Assembly: GCA_044338255.1 (NCBI GenBank)
Contig: JBIILZ010000035.1
Span: 1-33,619 of the forward strand
Origin: CAIUVD01 sp044338255
GTDB taxonomy: Bacteria; Planctomycetota; UBA11346
DNA: 33,619 nucleotides
Direction: 5' to 3'
The position numbers and the translations under genes are program-made. Positions 33,511 through 33,619 of the stretch are shown here, in pieces. Numbering within the stretch: position 1 is the stretch's first letter; each line of letters begins with the position of its first letter. The notes below the pieces were generated by a model. The model saw nothing but the letters and a program-made list of their open reading frames with translations. It searched no databases and was not told where the DNA came from.

Positions 33511-33619
33511 ATAGGGGTAGGGACGGCCCTTGCGGGCCGCCCCTCCCTCCGAACCGTACGGGCGGTTTTCCCGCATACGGCTCTCCGGTCATCGGGTTCC
33601 CTTATTGGGGTGGAAATAG
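33511..33619 (-). mobile_element. 3' end of a group II intron (domains V and VI)
   Basis: Read on the minus strand, bases 33583-33551 are GAGCCGTATG...CGTACGGTTC, the 33-base domain V with the AGC catalytic triad, an 8-bp lower stem, the two-base bulge CG and an A-rich loop. Next comes domain VI (33545-33520), a ~10-bp stem with a GCAA tetraloop, followed by TACCCCTAT, whose A is a plausible branch point eight bases from a 3' end of form AT at 33511. The rest of the intron, including any reverse transcriptase, must lie beyond the window end. The 3' exon would be the spacer downstream of the SecB-like gene. Confidence 0.75.

Overview
The window is GC-rich bacterial chromosomal DNA, except for a visibly AT-richer first ~790 bases. 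Two GroEL genes flanking one groES, two large Ser/Thr-kinase-like proteins (one with an FHA domain), a GldF/GldG-like ABC exporter with a DUF4340 partner, and a SUMT/uroporphyrinogen-III synthase fusion together suggest a member of the PVC group, most likely Planctomycetota. This placement rests on gene content only and is an inference; no rRNA or tRNA is present to confirm it.

Layout. Bases 1-790: the tail of an unidentified + strand gene and a minus-strand membrane protein that appears split by a one-base frameshift in a G6 tract. Bases 807-5345 (minus): fmdB-like zinc-ribbon gene, groEL1, groES and groEL2, closed by a strong intrinsic terminator, with a perfect 17-bp stem-loop between groEL1 and groES. 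Bases 5528-12609 (plus): a helicase-less protein with two DbpA-type RNA-binding domains; a lipoprotein joining a solute-binding domain to a VWA domain; a repeat-filled spacer; a second membrane-anchored solute-binding paralogue; a membrane coiled-coil protein; mnmG; and a LOG-family gene. Bases 12649-20910 (minus): a pseudokinase-TPR protein, dnaB, pdxA, a repeat and giant-hairpin region, and an FHA-kinase-transmembrane protein. Bases 21009-27178 (plus): rlmN, a MenH-like hydrolase, an orphan ABC ATPase, rmuC, cobA/hemD and a small unknown gene. Bases 27197-27427: a 33-copy 7-bp minisatellite, followed by a bidirectional terminator. Bases 27561-32794 (minus): an ABC ATPase, a GldF-GldG fusion and a DUF4340-FKBP fusion, tightly coupled. 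Bases 33027-33455 (plus): a SecB-like protein. Bases 33511-33619 (minus): domains V-VI, the 3' end, of a group II intron whose body lies beyond the window.

How the genes work together. The chaperonin block is one folding unit. The three-gene SBP-VWA / SBP / membrane coiled-coil set looks like an envelope system of unknown purpose, translationally coupled to mnmG. The ABC-GldFG-DUF4340-FKBP operon forms an export or envelope complex with a built-in prolyl isomerase. The two kinase-like proteins have damaged catalytic motifs to different degrees and long repeat-rich or extracytoplasmic tails. A recurring theme is short tandem repeats both inside coding sequences (fmdB, mnmG, pseudokinase) and between genes (six or more independent arrays).
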